Notes: generated from the letters alone by a model not told the origin. Counted from the first letter of the stretch, positions 41,501 through 48,516 are shown. The stretch: 64,000 nt of DNA from Saprospiraceae bacterium (GCA_958295895.1 CATQHI010000003.1:682001-746000), one strand, 5' to 3'. A program made the numbers and translations.

Positions 41501-41688
41501 TCATCGTCATCGTCGTCAACATCGGAGAATTGCACGTCGACGGTACCGCGGGCCTCGGTGGCCACGGGAAGCACCTGCTGCTGGCCGCTTAGCAGGGCCG
41601 AGCCGGAGCCGTAGTTCTGCCCGTGGACCAGAAAGGTGCATAGGAATAAAGCGGTACCAAGCGCGTACCGGAGGGTAGAAAGTGTCAT
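38590..41688 (-). CDS. Secreted protein with six CHRD domains and a T9SS sorting domain
   Basis: The ATG at 41688 gives MTLSTLRYALGTALFLCTFL ending in HGQN, a signal peptide; the frame is open 69 bases further but without merit. Six CHRD repeats each close with a variant of the N-x-H-T/S-x(4)-G-E-I-R-G signature: NIHTRNYPNGEIRG, NIHSVEHPGGEIRG, NLHTTNHMMGEIRG, NVHSLEHPMGEIRG, NVHTEDYPAGAIRG and NIHTTLVQSGEARG. An Ig-like/cadherin-like segment follows. The last 80 residues (GVKTYPNPLREGQAFTYQIT to the end) are a type A Por-secretion C-terminal domain, so the protein should be exported by T9SS and anchored at the cell surface. An acidic Asp run (DDDDDE) near the start suggests calcium binding. 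Length is 1032 residues. Confidence 0.93.
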   Translation of the reverse strand: MTLSTLRYALGTALFLCTFLVHGQNYGSGSALLSGQQQVLPVATEARGTVDVQFSDVDDDDDDEANDQVQVTVSGSFTGLSSPVLTSLQGGGHIHIAYPGRNGGIIQPLVLNLATDSLSGTIDAEDNTYTIAAAELEGADVGAVYVNIHTRNYPNGEIRGDIVREDNEAYYTNLFGSNQVPSVISTAHGALLLELENDNTLVVSGSFSDLTSTYAAGIGSHLHLGLPGQNGPIDIPLTPTITEEDSLSGTFLSEDNTIELDDDQVEALRAGNYYANIHSVEHPGGEIRGQVLPPADAILRAHLAGANEYPPVLTQAHGEVLGHVVGNTVRLIGSFADLSSPRDTSVRGGTHLHAGYAGENGGIIKLVSATRLTVLDSLNGTVQLADNVIQLSDQERGLLLARGIYFNLHTTNHMMGEIRGQMLPEAQAVFTAFLHGNQQIPSVITTGHGMVKVELMGTSMTATGSYTGLESDLDMALQGGAHLHPGYPGQNGAILYPLVVAADSAAGRTGRFFPKANTITIPETQIDTLTDRFLYVNVHSLEHPMGEIRGQVLAEATSYFIAPLSGASQPEGVPTSATGMVATEVRDTMITLIGSFKDLDSDFDASRDQGGMHVHQALAGSNGPILYPIATALDSTDRSGVVLADSNVIALEPIQLRALLDREIYYNVHTEDYPAGAIRGQALPLAQTFLHTTFSGANNTNYFNTTAQGGLKLELSDTMLMLSGSVTMLQGDFDYSVGGGAHLHLAPAGQNGDIIIPLSADTLNASKAAEFSVDSNTFSITMDQATALRNGQMYANIHTTLVQSGEARGQIRGELNLPPDSTRILSPMSGDSLTLEGSNQQPFRVSYAPTTDPDGDTVIYVWQLAMDENFDTILFGANTGRDTFFETNFGTVAALLDSAGVAMDSNVTFYHRVLASDGSNYRPSAAVAISLNVGEIVGTRDFLPAGFGVKTYPNPLREGQAFTYQITTREAFRGRLMVFTQLGQLQQDINVNALVGEQNVSVDMSSLPGGTYFLMLRNDDGRLISTSRVVIQ

Positions 41689-41809
41689 ATAGATGGATTG
41701 AGAATAGTTGAGCCAGTAAAGCGGCTCGTTAAGGTCCGCCTCTGGAATCTTAACCACAACGACAGGATTTTGTGCACGGAATCGTCAACAGTTGTGCGCT
41801 TCGCCCGGG

Positions 41810-41841
41810 GACCGGGACCAAACATTATCCCGGTTCCGGTC
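41810..41841 (+). other. Leader hairpin before mscS
   Basis: GACCGGGACC (41810-41819) pairs with GGTTCCGGTC (41832-41841) over 10 bp with one G-T pair and a 12-base loop, followed by TTTG. It lies 33 bases before the mscS start. It may be a 5'-UTR structure; no plus-strand gene precedes it. Confidence 0.45.
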
Positions 41842-41873
41842 TTTGTAAGGGCTACGAATTTTCTGCCCTTCCT

Positions 41874-42923
41874 ATGCTCCCCCAAGCCCCCGATAGCACC
41901 GCCAATGACGTCCCCGAACAAATCGATCTTAACCCCGGGGCGATCCTCGAAAAAATAGACAGCTGGGTAGACGGATTCGTCCGTCTCGTGCCCAATATCG
42001 TCGTCGGTACCATCGTACTGATCGCCTTCATCTTCCTGGCCCGCTTTGTGGCCCGGACCTTCGAGCGGCGCACGACCAACAGAAACCGCGAAAACCTGGG
42101 CCGCGTAGCCGGCGGCTTCATCAAATGGATCATTTACGTCTTCGGCTTTCTCATCGCGGCCACCATCGTGGTACCCACCCTAAATCCCGGTGACCTCATC
42201 GCGGGGCTGGGTGTCAGCTCGGTGGCCATCGGTTTTGCCTTCAAGGACATTCTGCAAAACTGGCTTGCTGGACTACTTATCCTGCTCCGGCAGCCCTTCA
42301 ATATTGGCGACCAGATCGTCATCAACGGATTCGAGGGCACCGTCGAACGCATCGAAACCCGCGCCACAATCATCAACCTGTACAATAACGAGCAGGCCAT
42401 TATCCCCAATAGCGATGTGTACACCAATGCCGTGCGCGTAAAAACCGCCAATGAGCTCACCCGCTCGGAGTACGATGTAGGCATCGGCTACGGTGACAGC
42501 ATTCCCGAGGCCGTCGATGTCATCCGCAAGGCCGTCGAGGGTGCCGAGGGCGTCGACGGTAGCAAGCCCGTCGACGTCCTCACCTGGGATCTGGCCGCCA
42601 GCTGGGTCTCCATCCGCGTCCGCTGGTGGACGCACTCCGAGCGCGCCAACGTCGTCAGGGTGCACGACCGCGTCCTGACTGCCATCAAACTCGCCCTCAA
42701 CGAGGCCCGCATCGACATACCCTACGAGACCCACGTTAATCTTATTCACGATCAGACCGAAGAGATCGACGGCGACCGTGGGCACCAACGCGAGGGCTGG
42801 CCGCTGCCCAAGGACGGTAAGGCGCCCCGCCAGGGGGCCGTCGGGGAAAACCCGAGTGCGCAAAATGGAGAGCGAAAAGATTCCGCGAATGGAATCAGCA
42901 ATCGCCGGAAGCCCCAATCTTAA
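41874..42923 (+). CDS. Small-conductance mechanosensitive channel (MscS family)
   Basis: This is a 349-residue, E. coli MscS-like protein starting at the ATG at 41874. Membrane helices are LVPNIVVGTIVLIAFIFLAR, FIKWIIYVFGFLIAATIVV and the pore helix around DLIAGLGVSSVAIGFAFKDI. The beta domain follows with LLILLRQPFNIGDQIVINGF, and VERIETRATIINLYNNEQAI with IPNSDVYTNAV is the classic MscS signature. The C-terminal tail after NLIHDQTEEID is charged and low-complexity. It opens under membrane tension to release solutes. Its stop codon overlaps that of uvrC on the other strand (the two share TTAA at 42920-42923). It is a second MscS gene, unlike the one at 12.4 kb. Confidence 0.94.
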   Translation: MLPQAPDSTANDVPEQIDLNPGAILEKIDSWVDGFVRLVPNIVVGTIVLIAFIFLARFVARTFERRTTNRNRENLGRVAGGFIKWIIYVFGFLIAATIVVPTLNPGDLIAGLGVSSVAIGFAFKDILQNWLAGLLILLRQPFNIGDQIVINGFEGTVERIETRATIINLYNNEQAIIPNSDVYTNAVRVKTANELTRSEYDVGIGYGDSIPEAVDVIRKAVEGAEGVDGSKPVDVLTWDLAASWVSIRVRWWTHSERANVVRVHDRVLTAIKLALNEARIDIPYETHVNLIHDQTEEIDGDRGHQREGWPLPKDGKAPRQGAVGENPSAQNGERKDSANGISNRRKPQS

Positions 42924-44758
42924 CCGCGATCCTTGGGCACCTCACCGGCCGCCACCTCCTGCCGCCGGAAGTAGTCCATCACCTTCTTCGCCGTACTTAA
43001 GTTAGTCACCTCCGCGATCTCACTGGCCAGGGCGTTTTTCACCTTCTTGGTACTACCGAAGTGAGCGATCAGCTTCTGCACCGTCTTCTCCCCTACCCCG
43101 GGGATATTAGTCAGCTCGGTCTGTAGCATCCCGATGCTGCGCTTGTTGCGGTGGTGGCGCAAGGAAAAGCGGTGGGCCTCATCGCGGCACTGCTGAATGA
43201 GCCGTAAACTCTCCGACTTCTTGTTGATGTGGATCGGCACCGAGTCGTCGGGAAAGTAGATCTCCTCCAGCCGCTTGGCGATACCCACCACCGTCATCTT
43301 ATCCCGCAGGCCCAGCAGATCGATACTTTCCATGGCGTGGCTGAGCTGTCCCTTGCCTCCGTCAATAATCACCAGCTGCGGCAAGGGCTCGGCTTCTTCC
43401 TGGAGGCGGCGGTAGCGGCGGTAAACCACCTCCTGCATACTGGCAAAGTCATCCGGCCCCACGACGGTCTTGATGTTGTAGTGGCGGTAGTCCTTCTTAC
43501 TGGGCTTCGCGTTTTTAAACACCACGCAGGCGCTGGCCGGATTCGTACCCTGAATATTCGAGTTATCGAAGCACTCGATGTGCATGGGCAGCTCGTCCAT
43601 CTGCAGATCGGTCTGGAGCTGGCGCAGTACGCGCTCGGCGGGCGTCTGCCGGTTAGCACTGCTGATGCGCTGTTTTTTGCGCTGCAGCAGCATGTACTTA
43701 GCGTTCTTCTCGCTGAGTTCGAGGAGCTTCTTCTTATCCCCGATCTTGGGCACGGTCACGGAGGCGTCCACGCCGGCCAGCTCCAACTCGTGGCTCAGCA
43801 CGATCTCGGGGGCAATGCTATTGAAGCGGTCGCGCAGCTCGGGAATGGCGTAGGTCAGCAAGGATTCCTCGTCGTCGTCCAGGTTCATCTCGATTTCCTG
43901 GGTGTGGGTGTGGATCACCGCCCCGTTGACGATCTTGATGTAGTTGAGGTAGGCCTCTTTTTCGTCCATCGCTACGCCGAAGACATCGATGTCCCGCAGG
44001 CTCGTACTCACGATGGTCGACTTGCTCTGGTACTTCTCGAAGGCCTTCAGCTTATCGGCGATCTGCTGCGCCCGTTCGAATTCTAGGTTTTCGGCCAGCT
44101 CCTCCATCTCTCCCTGGAAGTGCCGCTTCACCTCGGCGAAATTGCCCTTCAGGATATTCTTGACCTGCTCGATCTTCTCGTTGTAGTTCTCCTCGCTTTC
44201 CTCGGCCACGCAGGGGCCCTCGCAGTTCTTGATGTGGTACTCCAGGCACACCTTGAACTTGCCGGCCTGGATGTTTTCCTCGCTCAGGTTCAGGTTGCAG
44301 GTGCGTAGGGGGAAGAGCGTCTTGACCAGGTCCAGAATGATCTTCAGCCGCCCCTTACTGGTGTAGGGCCCGAAGTAGTAACTGCCGTCCCGCCACACCT
44401 GCCGCGTGATGAATACCCGCGGAAAGCGCTCATTTTTGATACAGATGTAGGAGTAGTTCTTGTCGTCCTTCAGGTTGATGTTGTACCGCGGCTGGTGGGT
44501 TTTGATCAACGCATTTTCCAGCAGCAGCGCATCGGCCTCCGACTCCACGATCGTGAACTCCAGACGCGCCGCATTTTTGACCATCACCCGCGTACGGTTC
44601 AGCCGGTCCTTGCGGTCGCCGAAGTAGCTGGCCACGCGGTTGCGCAGCACCTTGGCCTTCCCTACATAGAGGATGGTATCGTCCGGCCCGATAAAGCGGT
44701 ACACCCCGGGCTGGCGGGGCACGGTATCGGCGATGCGTTTAAAGTCTTCCGTCGTCAT
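42920..44758 (-). CDS. uvrC: Excinuclease ABC subunit C
   Basis: This is the nucleotide-excision-repair nuclease, 612 residues. The GIY-YIG domain is at the N-terminus (QPGVYRFIGPDDTILYVGKA, residues 18-37; RVASYFGDRKDRLNRTRVMV). A cysteine-containing linker (CNLNLSEENIQAGKFKVCLE and CEGPCV) comes before the UVR motif. The UvrC RNase-H-like nuclease domain has HIECFDNSNIQGTNPASACV, KTVVGPDDFASMQEVVYRR and LVIIDGGKGQLSHAM. The helix-hairpin-helix tail is LTNIPGVGEKTVQKLIAHF. The start is the ATG at 44758, with a 19-bp element copy 38 bases upstream. It is intact and convergent with mscS. Confidence 0.97.
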   Translation of the reverse strand: MTTEDFKRIADTVPRQPGVYRFIGPDDTILYVGKAKVLRNRVASYFGDRKDRLNRTRVMVKNAARLEFTIVESEADALLLENALIKTHQPRYNINLKDDKNYSYICIKNERFPRVFITRQVWRDGSYYFGPYTSKGRLKIILDLVKTLFPLRTCNLNLSEENIQAGKFKVCLEYHIKNCEGPCVAEESEENYNEKIEQVKNILKGNFAEVKRHFQGEMEELAENLEFERAQQIADKLKAFEKYQSKSTIVSTSLRDIDVFGVAMDEKEAYLNYIKIVNGAVIHTHTQEIEMNLDDDEESLLTYAIPELRDRFNSIAPEIVLSHELELAGVDASVTVPKIGDKKKLLELSEKNAKYMLLQRKKQRISSANRQTPAERVLRQLQTDLQMDELPMHIECFDNSNIQGTNPASACVVFKNAKPSKKDYRHYNIKTVVGPDDFASMQEVVYRRYRRLQEEAEPLPQLVIIDGGKGQLSHAMESIDLLGLRDKMTVVGIAKRLEEIYFPDDSVPIHINKKSESLRLIQQCRDEAHRFSLRHHRNKRSIGMLQTELTNIPGVGEKTVQKLIAHFGSTKKVKNALASEIAEVTNLSTAKKVMDYFRRQEVAAGEVPKDRG

Positions 44759-44796
44759 CGCTGCAATAACGGCACTACCTACAAATCGTTGGACGC

Positions 44797-44815
44797 GGGC
44801 GGGGCCGCAGGTGCA
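44797..44815 (-). repeat. Dispersed 19-bp intergenic element, copy 3 (upstream of uvrC)
   Basis: Exact copy of the element at 6591 and 38457. On the minus strand it reads TTTGCACCTGCGGCCCCGCC with one more C, so the upstream TTTG could serve as a -33 box; ACGATTTG (44782-44789) further down resembles a -7 box, but the spacing is 24 bases, longer than usual. Confidence 0.75.
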
Positions 44816-44835
44816 AAGCTACCGGTGAAGCAAAA

Positions 44836-44967
44836 TCACGGCTCCTCGCTCAGTAATCGATAGAATACCACAATCAGCGTGACAACCAACGCCACAATAC
44901 CCGCCAGGACCAAATAGGCCACCGGACCGGTACCGCCGAGAATCTGGGGGAATGCGAGGTACACCAT
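44836..44967 (-). CDS. 43-residue single-span membrane protein, unknown
   Basis: An ATG at 44967 opens a 43-codon frame ending with TGA at 44836-44838. The product starts MVYLAFPQILGG, then has one strongly hydrophobic span (PVAYLVLAGIVALVVTLIVV) and a short tail FYRLLSEEP. This is the pattern of a genuine small membrane protein rather than a random frame. It lies 77 bases upstream of uvrC on the same strand with the 19-bp element between them. I do not recognise a family. A chance open frame cannot be excluded, but GC-rich noise rarely gives a clean transmembrane segment with charged flanks. Confidence 0.5.
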   Translation of the reverse strand: MVYLAFPQILGGTGPVAYLVLAGIVALVVTLIVVFYRLLSEEP

Positions 44968-45123
44968 AGTTGGAACAACACCCCGCGCGGACAAAGGTTA
45001 GGTATCAATCTATACCCCAACCTGGATGCAGGTGGGAATCGGGGGCCACTAAAACTTTAACGCATAAACTCCCTCCACTTTCGCCCGCCGAATGTTCTAC
45101 CCTGGTACCAGTACGTACTACGT

Positions 45124-45558
45124 ATGAGACTTCTGTTAGGACTTCTCCCATTGCTCGTTTCCATCGGTCTTTCCGCCCAGCAGTGGACGAGCAGCTACGC
45201 CGAGGCCCAAGCCTTAGCCCAGCAGGACGGTAAGTCCATCGTGCTTGTGTTCTCCGGGTCCGACTGGTGCGCGCCCTGCATCAAGCTCGACCGCGAAATC
45301 TGGCAGGACGCCTCCTTCCAGGAGCAGGCCGGCAAGGAGTTCGTTTTCTACCGCGCTGATTTTCCCCGCAAGAAGGACAATCAACTCGATCCGGCCCTGG
45401 CGACCGAGAATGCCCAACTCGCCGAGCGGTATAACCAGCGCGGCAGCTTCCCGTTAGTAGTCGTGCTCGATGCCGAGGGCCGGCTGCTGGGCCAAACCGG
45501 CTACCAAAAGCTGAGCCCCGGTGAATACCTCACCGTGCTCGAAGGCCTGGCGAAATGA
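45124..45558 (+). CDS. Periplasmic thioredoxin-like protein
   Basis: A signal peptide (MRLLLGLLPLLVSIGLSAQQ) is followed by a thioredoxin-fold domain of about 120 residues. The active site is SGSDWCAPCIKLDREIW, with CAPC at residues 49-52, and a cis-Pro region follows in GSFPLVVVLDAEGRL. Length is 144 residues. It probably acts as a thiol:disulfide reductase or oxidase in the periplasm. It is the first gene of a four-gene unit: its stop overlaps the apbE start by 4 bases, and DUF4266 and DUF3570 genes follow. A weak hairpin GGTT-GGTAT/ATACC-AACC (44996-45022) lies 102 bases upstream. Confidence 0.88.
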   Translation: MRLLLGLLPLLVSIGLSAQQWTSSYAEAQALAQQDGKSIVLVFSGSDWCAPCIKLDREIWQDASFQEQAGKEFVFYRADFPRKKDNQLDPALATENAQLAERYNQRGSFPLVVVLDAEGRLLGQTGYQKLSPGEYLTVLEGLAK

Positions 45559-46553
45559 CCCGGCTTGCTCTCCTACTCCTCGTAGCGGCACCCCTGTGGC
45601 TCAGTGCGCAGACCGACAGTACGTACCACCGCACGACTAAGCTGATGGGCTGTCGGTTTGACCTTACCGTGGTAGCACCGGACCGGACACGGGGCGAGGA
45701 GTACATTGAGCTGGCCATCACCGAGATCAGCCGCATCGAGCACCTCATTTCAGATTGGGATGCCACCTCTCAGGTCTCCGAAATCAACCGGCAAGCCGGT
45801 CGCAAGCCCGTGGTGGTCGATCGGGAACTGTTCGACTTGATCGAGCGCTCAAACGGTATCTCTCGCCTCACCGACGGTGCCTTCGACGTCAGCTACGCCT
45901 CGATGGACAAGGTGTGGCACTTCGACGGTAGCATGGACCGTGAGCCGACCGCCGCGGAGGTAGCGGCCTCGGTGAGTAAGATCGGCTACCGCAAGATCGT
46001 CCTCAACACAGCTACCCACAGCGTCTTCCTTCCCGAGGCCGGTATGAAGATCGGCTTCGGTGCCATCGGTAAGGGGTATGCCGCCGACCGGGCGCGCGAC
46101 CTGCTGGTTGGCCGGGGCGTGAAGGGGGGCATCATCAATGCCTCGGGCGACCTCGATGCCTGGGGCCGACAGCCCGACGGCAGCGACTGGCTCGTGGCCA
46201 TCACTAACCCCCTTAACAAAGCGAAGGCCTTCGCCTGGATGCCGATCGAGGACCGGGCCGTGGTGACCAGCGGCGACTACGAAAAGTACGTGCGCTTCGG
46301 CGGGGTGCGCTATTCCCACATCATCGATCCCCGCACGGGGTATCCGGCCACGGGTATCATCAGTGCCACCGTCTTCGCCCCCCGGGCGGAGCTAACCGAT
46401 GCGCTGGCGACTTCCGTCTTCGTGATGGGGGTCGACACCGGCATCGATTTCATTAACCAACTGCCCGGCATCGACGTCATCATCGTCGACGAGGCCAACC
46501 AACTGCATACCTCCAATGGCATCGACCTCGAACACCCTACCGCCGCTAATTAG
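45555..46553 (+). CDS. apbE: FAD:protein FMN transferase (ApbE)
   Basis: ApbE attaches FMN through a phosphoester to Ser/Thr of target proteins outside the cytoplasm. The signal peptide is MTRLALLLLVAAPLWLSAQ. Motifs are TTKLMGCRFDLTVVAP, EISRIEHLISDWDATSQVSE, GAFDVSYASMDKVWHFDG, MKIGFGAIGKGYAADRARDL (the conserved FG-IGKGYAAD site), INASGDLDAWGRQPDGSDW and RYSHIIDPRTGYPA (the metal/flavin-binding end, H-I-D-P-x-T-G). Length is 332 residues, normal. It overlaps the thioredoxin gene by 4 bases and the DUF4266 gene by 38 bases. No Nqr, Rnf or FMN-bind-domain gene lies in the window, so its target is probably in this operon or elsewhere. Confidence 0.95.
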   Translation: MTRLALLLLVAAPLWLSAQTDSTYHRTTKLMGCRFDLTVVAPDRTRGEEYIELAITEISRIEHLISDWDATSQVSEINRQAGRKPVVVDRELFDLIERSNGISRLTDGAFDVSYASMDKVWHFDGSMDREPTAAEVAASVSKIGYRKIVLNTATHSVFLPEAGMKIGFGAIGKGYAADRARDLLVGRGVKGGIINASGDLDAWGRQPDGSDWLVAITNPLNKAKAFAWMPIEDRAVVTSGDYEKYVRFGGVRYSHIIDPRTGYPATGIISATVFAPRAELTDALATSVFVMGVDTGIDFINQLPGIDVIIVDEANQLHTSNGIDLEHPTAAN

Positions 46554-46758
46554 ATTTCTGCTGGCCACCCTACCGTTAGCCTGCTCGCTAGTCTCCTGCA
46601 CCACCGTGAAGGGCTACGAGATGGTCCGGCTTAATGATCCCGACATGCAGCTTTCCCCCACGGGGGTGGAAGTGCAGCAGGGTGATTTCCAGAGCTACCG
46701 CGAGGCCGCCTCGGGCGCCAACGGAGGCAAGACCGGCGGCGGTTGCGGCTGTAACTAA
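46516..46758 (+). CDS. DUF4266 small lipoprotein with C-terminal Gly/Cys motif
   Basis: This 80-residue protein begins with a signal peptide ending in SLVSC at residue 28 (lipobox), so a mature lipoprotein of about 53 residues is expected. The mature part has TTVKGYEMVRLNDPDMQLSP and an Asn/Gly-rich tail SGANGGKTGGGCGCN, with the Cys-x-Cys pair at the very end as in other DUF4266 proteins. The family is uncharacterised. The only good start (46516) lies inside apbE, so the two overlap by 38 bases. The stop TAA shares its last A with the ATG of the DUF3570 gene. The paired C-terminal cysteines could be a thioredoxin substrate or metal ligands; both are inference. Confidence 0.88.
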   Translation: MASTSNTLPPLIRFLLATLPLACSLVSCTTVKGYEMVRLNDPDMQLSPTGVEVQQGDFQSYREAASGANGGKTGGGCGCN

Positions 46759-48020
46759 TGGACACGACCCAGCGCATCGGGGCCCGGCTGTGCCTCGCCC
46801 TCGCACTATTTGGCGGCACCTGCGTTCGCGCCCAGGAGGTGACTACGCCGGGCGCCGAGACCTACCAGAAGCGCGTGCTGGAGGCCAGTGAGCTGCAAAT
46901 ACTGAGCAGTTACTACCAGCAGGACGGCAGTAATGCCGCCGTAACGGGCGGCCGCGGCACCGAGCAACTTACCGATGTGCACCCCACCGTCATCCTGGCC
47001 ACGCCGCTGAACGACAACGACGTACTTACGGCAAGCTTCGGCGTATCGGCCTACACCTCGGCTAGCTCCAGCAACATCGACCCCTTCGACGGTAAGAAAC
47101 CGGCTAACCCCTTCCAGGCCAGCTCCGGCGCCTCGGGTAGCGATACCTGGATCAACGCCACGGTCACCTACGCCCACAGTAGTGCCGACCGCAACACCGT
47201 CTGGTCCGGCACCCTGTCGGGCTCCAACGAGTACGACTACCGCAGCTTCGGCATCGGGGGCAGCTACACCCGCCTGATGAACCAGCAGAACACCGAACTG
47301 ACCCTGCGCGCCAGCACCTACCAGGACGGCTGGAAACTCATTTATCCCATTGAGCTAAGGGGCAACGAGGCCTTGCTAGATGAGACCGGCCGCCAGAGCT
47401 ACGACCTGGGGCTCAACCTCTCGCAGCTCCTGTCGCGCAACCTCCAGGGTACGGTGTCGCTCGATCTGGTGCGGCAGATGGGTCTGCTCTCCACCCCCTT
47501 CCAGCGGGTATACTTCGCCGACGTACCGGACCGGTTCCGCAATGATTTTCCTCTGGCCGATGACATCGAGCGCCTGCCCGACTCCCGCACCAAGATTGCC
47601 CTGGGGGGCCGCCTACACGCCTACCTCAGCGAGCGCTTCGTGCTGCGCACCTTTTACCGCTACTACACCGACGACTGGGGCGTAAACTCCCATACCGCCA
47701 ACGTGGAGGTGCCCGTCAAACTCGGCACCCTGTTTACCCTACGGCCCGGCTACCGCTACTACGTGCAGACGGCCGCCGATCAGTTCGCCGGCTTCAACGA
47801 GCATTTGTCCGGAGAGACCTTTTACACCTCCGACTACGACCTATCCGCCTTCGTGGCCAATCAGTATAGCTTGGGCGTTTCGTACACCGACATTCTGACC
47901 CAGCGCAGGCTACTGGGGTGGAACCTGAAGAGTATCGATCTCAACGGTAGTGCCTACCGGCGGGATAATGGTTTTAGAGCTGCTCAGGTAGCCGTAGGTA
48001 TCAAGGTGGTACACGACTAG
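46758..48020 (+). CDS. DUF3570 outer-membrane beta-barrel protein
   Basis: This 420-residue DUF3570 protein has a signal peptide (MDTTQRIGARLCLALALFGG ending VRAQE). It then has a chain of amphipathic strands alternating with turns, such as DTWINATVTYAHSSADRNTV, LTLRASTYQDGWKLIYP, VSLDLVRQMGLLSTPFQRVY, FVLRTFYRYYTDDWGVN and RPGYRYYVQTAADQF. It ends in an aromatic-poor AAQVAVGIKVVHD. This fits an outer-membrane barrel of 16 or more strands. Near the start, VSAYTSASSS (residues 96-105) resembles an ApbE FMN-acceptor motif. It follows DUF4266 with a one-base overlap. Its stop codon overlaps that of the ankyrin gene on the other strand (CTAG, 48017-48020). Confidence 0.9.
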   Translation: MDTTQRIGARLCLALALFGGTCVRAQEVTTPGAETYQKRVLEASELQILSSYYQQDGSNAAVTGGRGTEQLTDVHPTVILATPLNDNDVLTASFGVSAYTSASSSNIDPFDGKKPANPFQASSGASGSDTWINATVTYAHSSADRNTVWSGTLSGSNEYDYRSFGIGGSYTRLMNQQNTELTLRASTYQDGWKLIYPIELRGNEALLDETGRQSYDLGLNLSQLLSRNLQGTVSLDLVRQMGLLSTPFQRVYFADVPDRFRNDFPLADDIERLPDSRTKIALGGRLHAYLSERFVLRTFYRYYTDDWGVNSHTANVEVPVKLGTLFTLRPGYRYYVQTAADQFAGFNEHLSGETFYTSDYDLSAFVANQYSLGVSYTDILTQRRLLGWNLKSIDLNGSAYRRDNGFRAAQVAVGIKVVHD

Positions 48021-48412
48021 TCGACCGGTCGGGCACCCGCGGCCAGGAGCAGCTCCCTGACCCCGTCGTTTCCACCCATCTCGGCAAAGTGGAGGGCGGT
48101 CATGCCGTCCGGGCCCGGCACATCGACGCCCGCCCCCTGCTCGATGAGGTAACTCACGATCGCGCCGTGGCCCCGAAAGCTGGCGCCCATCAGGGGCGTG
48201 CTACCGGCGGCATCCTTTACGTTCGGCCTGGCACCGGCGGCGATGAGTAGGCGGGTGCATTCCAGCTGGTCGAGGTAGGCAGCCAGTACCAGGGGGGTGG
48301 AGCCGCGTTGGTCGCGGGCGTGCACCAGTTGGGGCTCGGCCTGTAAGAGGCGCTTAAGTCCGTCCGCGTCACCACTGCGTATGGCTGCAAAAAGTCGCTC
48401 GCTACTGTTCAT
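48017..48412 (-). CDS. Ankyrin-repeat protein
   Basis: From the ATG at 48412 this is a 131-residue protein, MNSSERLFAAIRSGDADGLK. It holds about three ankyrin repeats: QRGSTPLVLAAYLDQLECTR with LLIAAGARPNV, AAGSTPLMGASFRGHGAIVS with LIEQGAGVDV, and DGMTALHFAEMGGNDGVREL. The frame is open 54 bases further upstream but that part is not ankyrin-like. Ankyrin repeats mediate protein binding; the partner is unknown. A -7-like box TATGTTTG lies at 48418-48425, only 5 bases upstream, directly preceded by a diverged copy of the 19-bp element, so the transcript may be leaderless. Confidence 0.9.
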   Translation of the reverse strand: MNSSERLFAAIRSGDADGLKRLLQAEPQLVHARDQRGSTPLVLAAYLDQLECTRLLIAAGARPNVKDAAGSTPLMGASFRGHGAIVSYLIEQGAGVDVPGPDGMTALHFAEMGGNDGVRELLLAAGARPVD

Positions 48413-48417
48413 ACCCA

Positions 48418-48445
48418 CAAACATACGGGCAGGGCAGCAGGTGCA
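48418..48445 (-). promoter_or_regulatory. -7 box plus diverged 19-bp element before the ankyrin gene
   Basis: On the minus strand, TGCACCTGCTGCCCTGCCC (48445-48427; 17 of 19 bases match the element) is followed one base later by TATGTTTG (48425-48418), an exact TAnnTTTG box. This copy places the element in the spacer/-33 position of a promoter. Confidence 0.55.
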
Positions 48446-48516
48446 GCGTCCGTAGGCAGCGCCCACAGGTGTTAAGGTAGACGAGCGCGGGGGCCATCAG
48501 CGTTGCTCGCTTTTGA

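Noticed and set aside
43229-44086. Long antisense open frame inside uvrC (285 residues)
   Set aside because: High GC and third-position bias give long antisense frames; uvrC is intact with all domains.
44996-45022. Hairpin before the thioredoxin gene as an FMN riboswitch
   Set aside because: Only a 27-base imperfect stem is seen; none of the conserved FMN riboswitch junction sequence is present.
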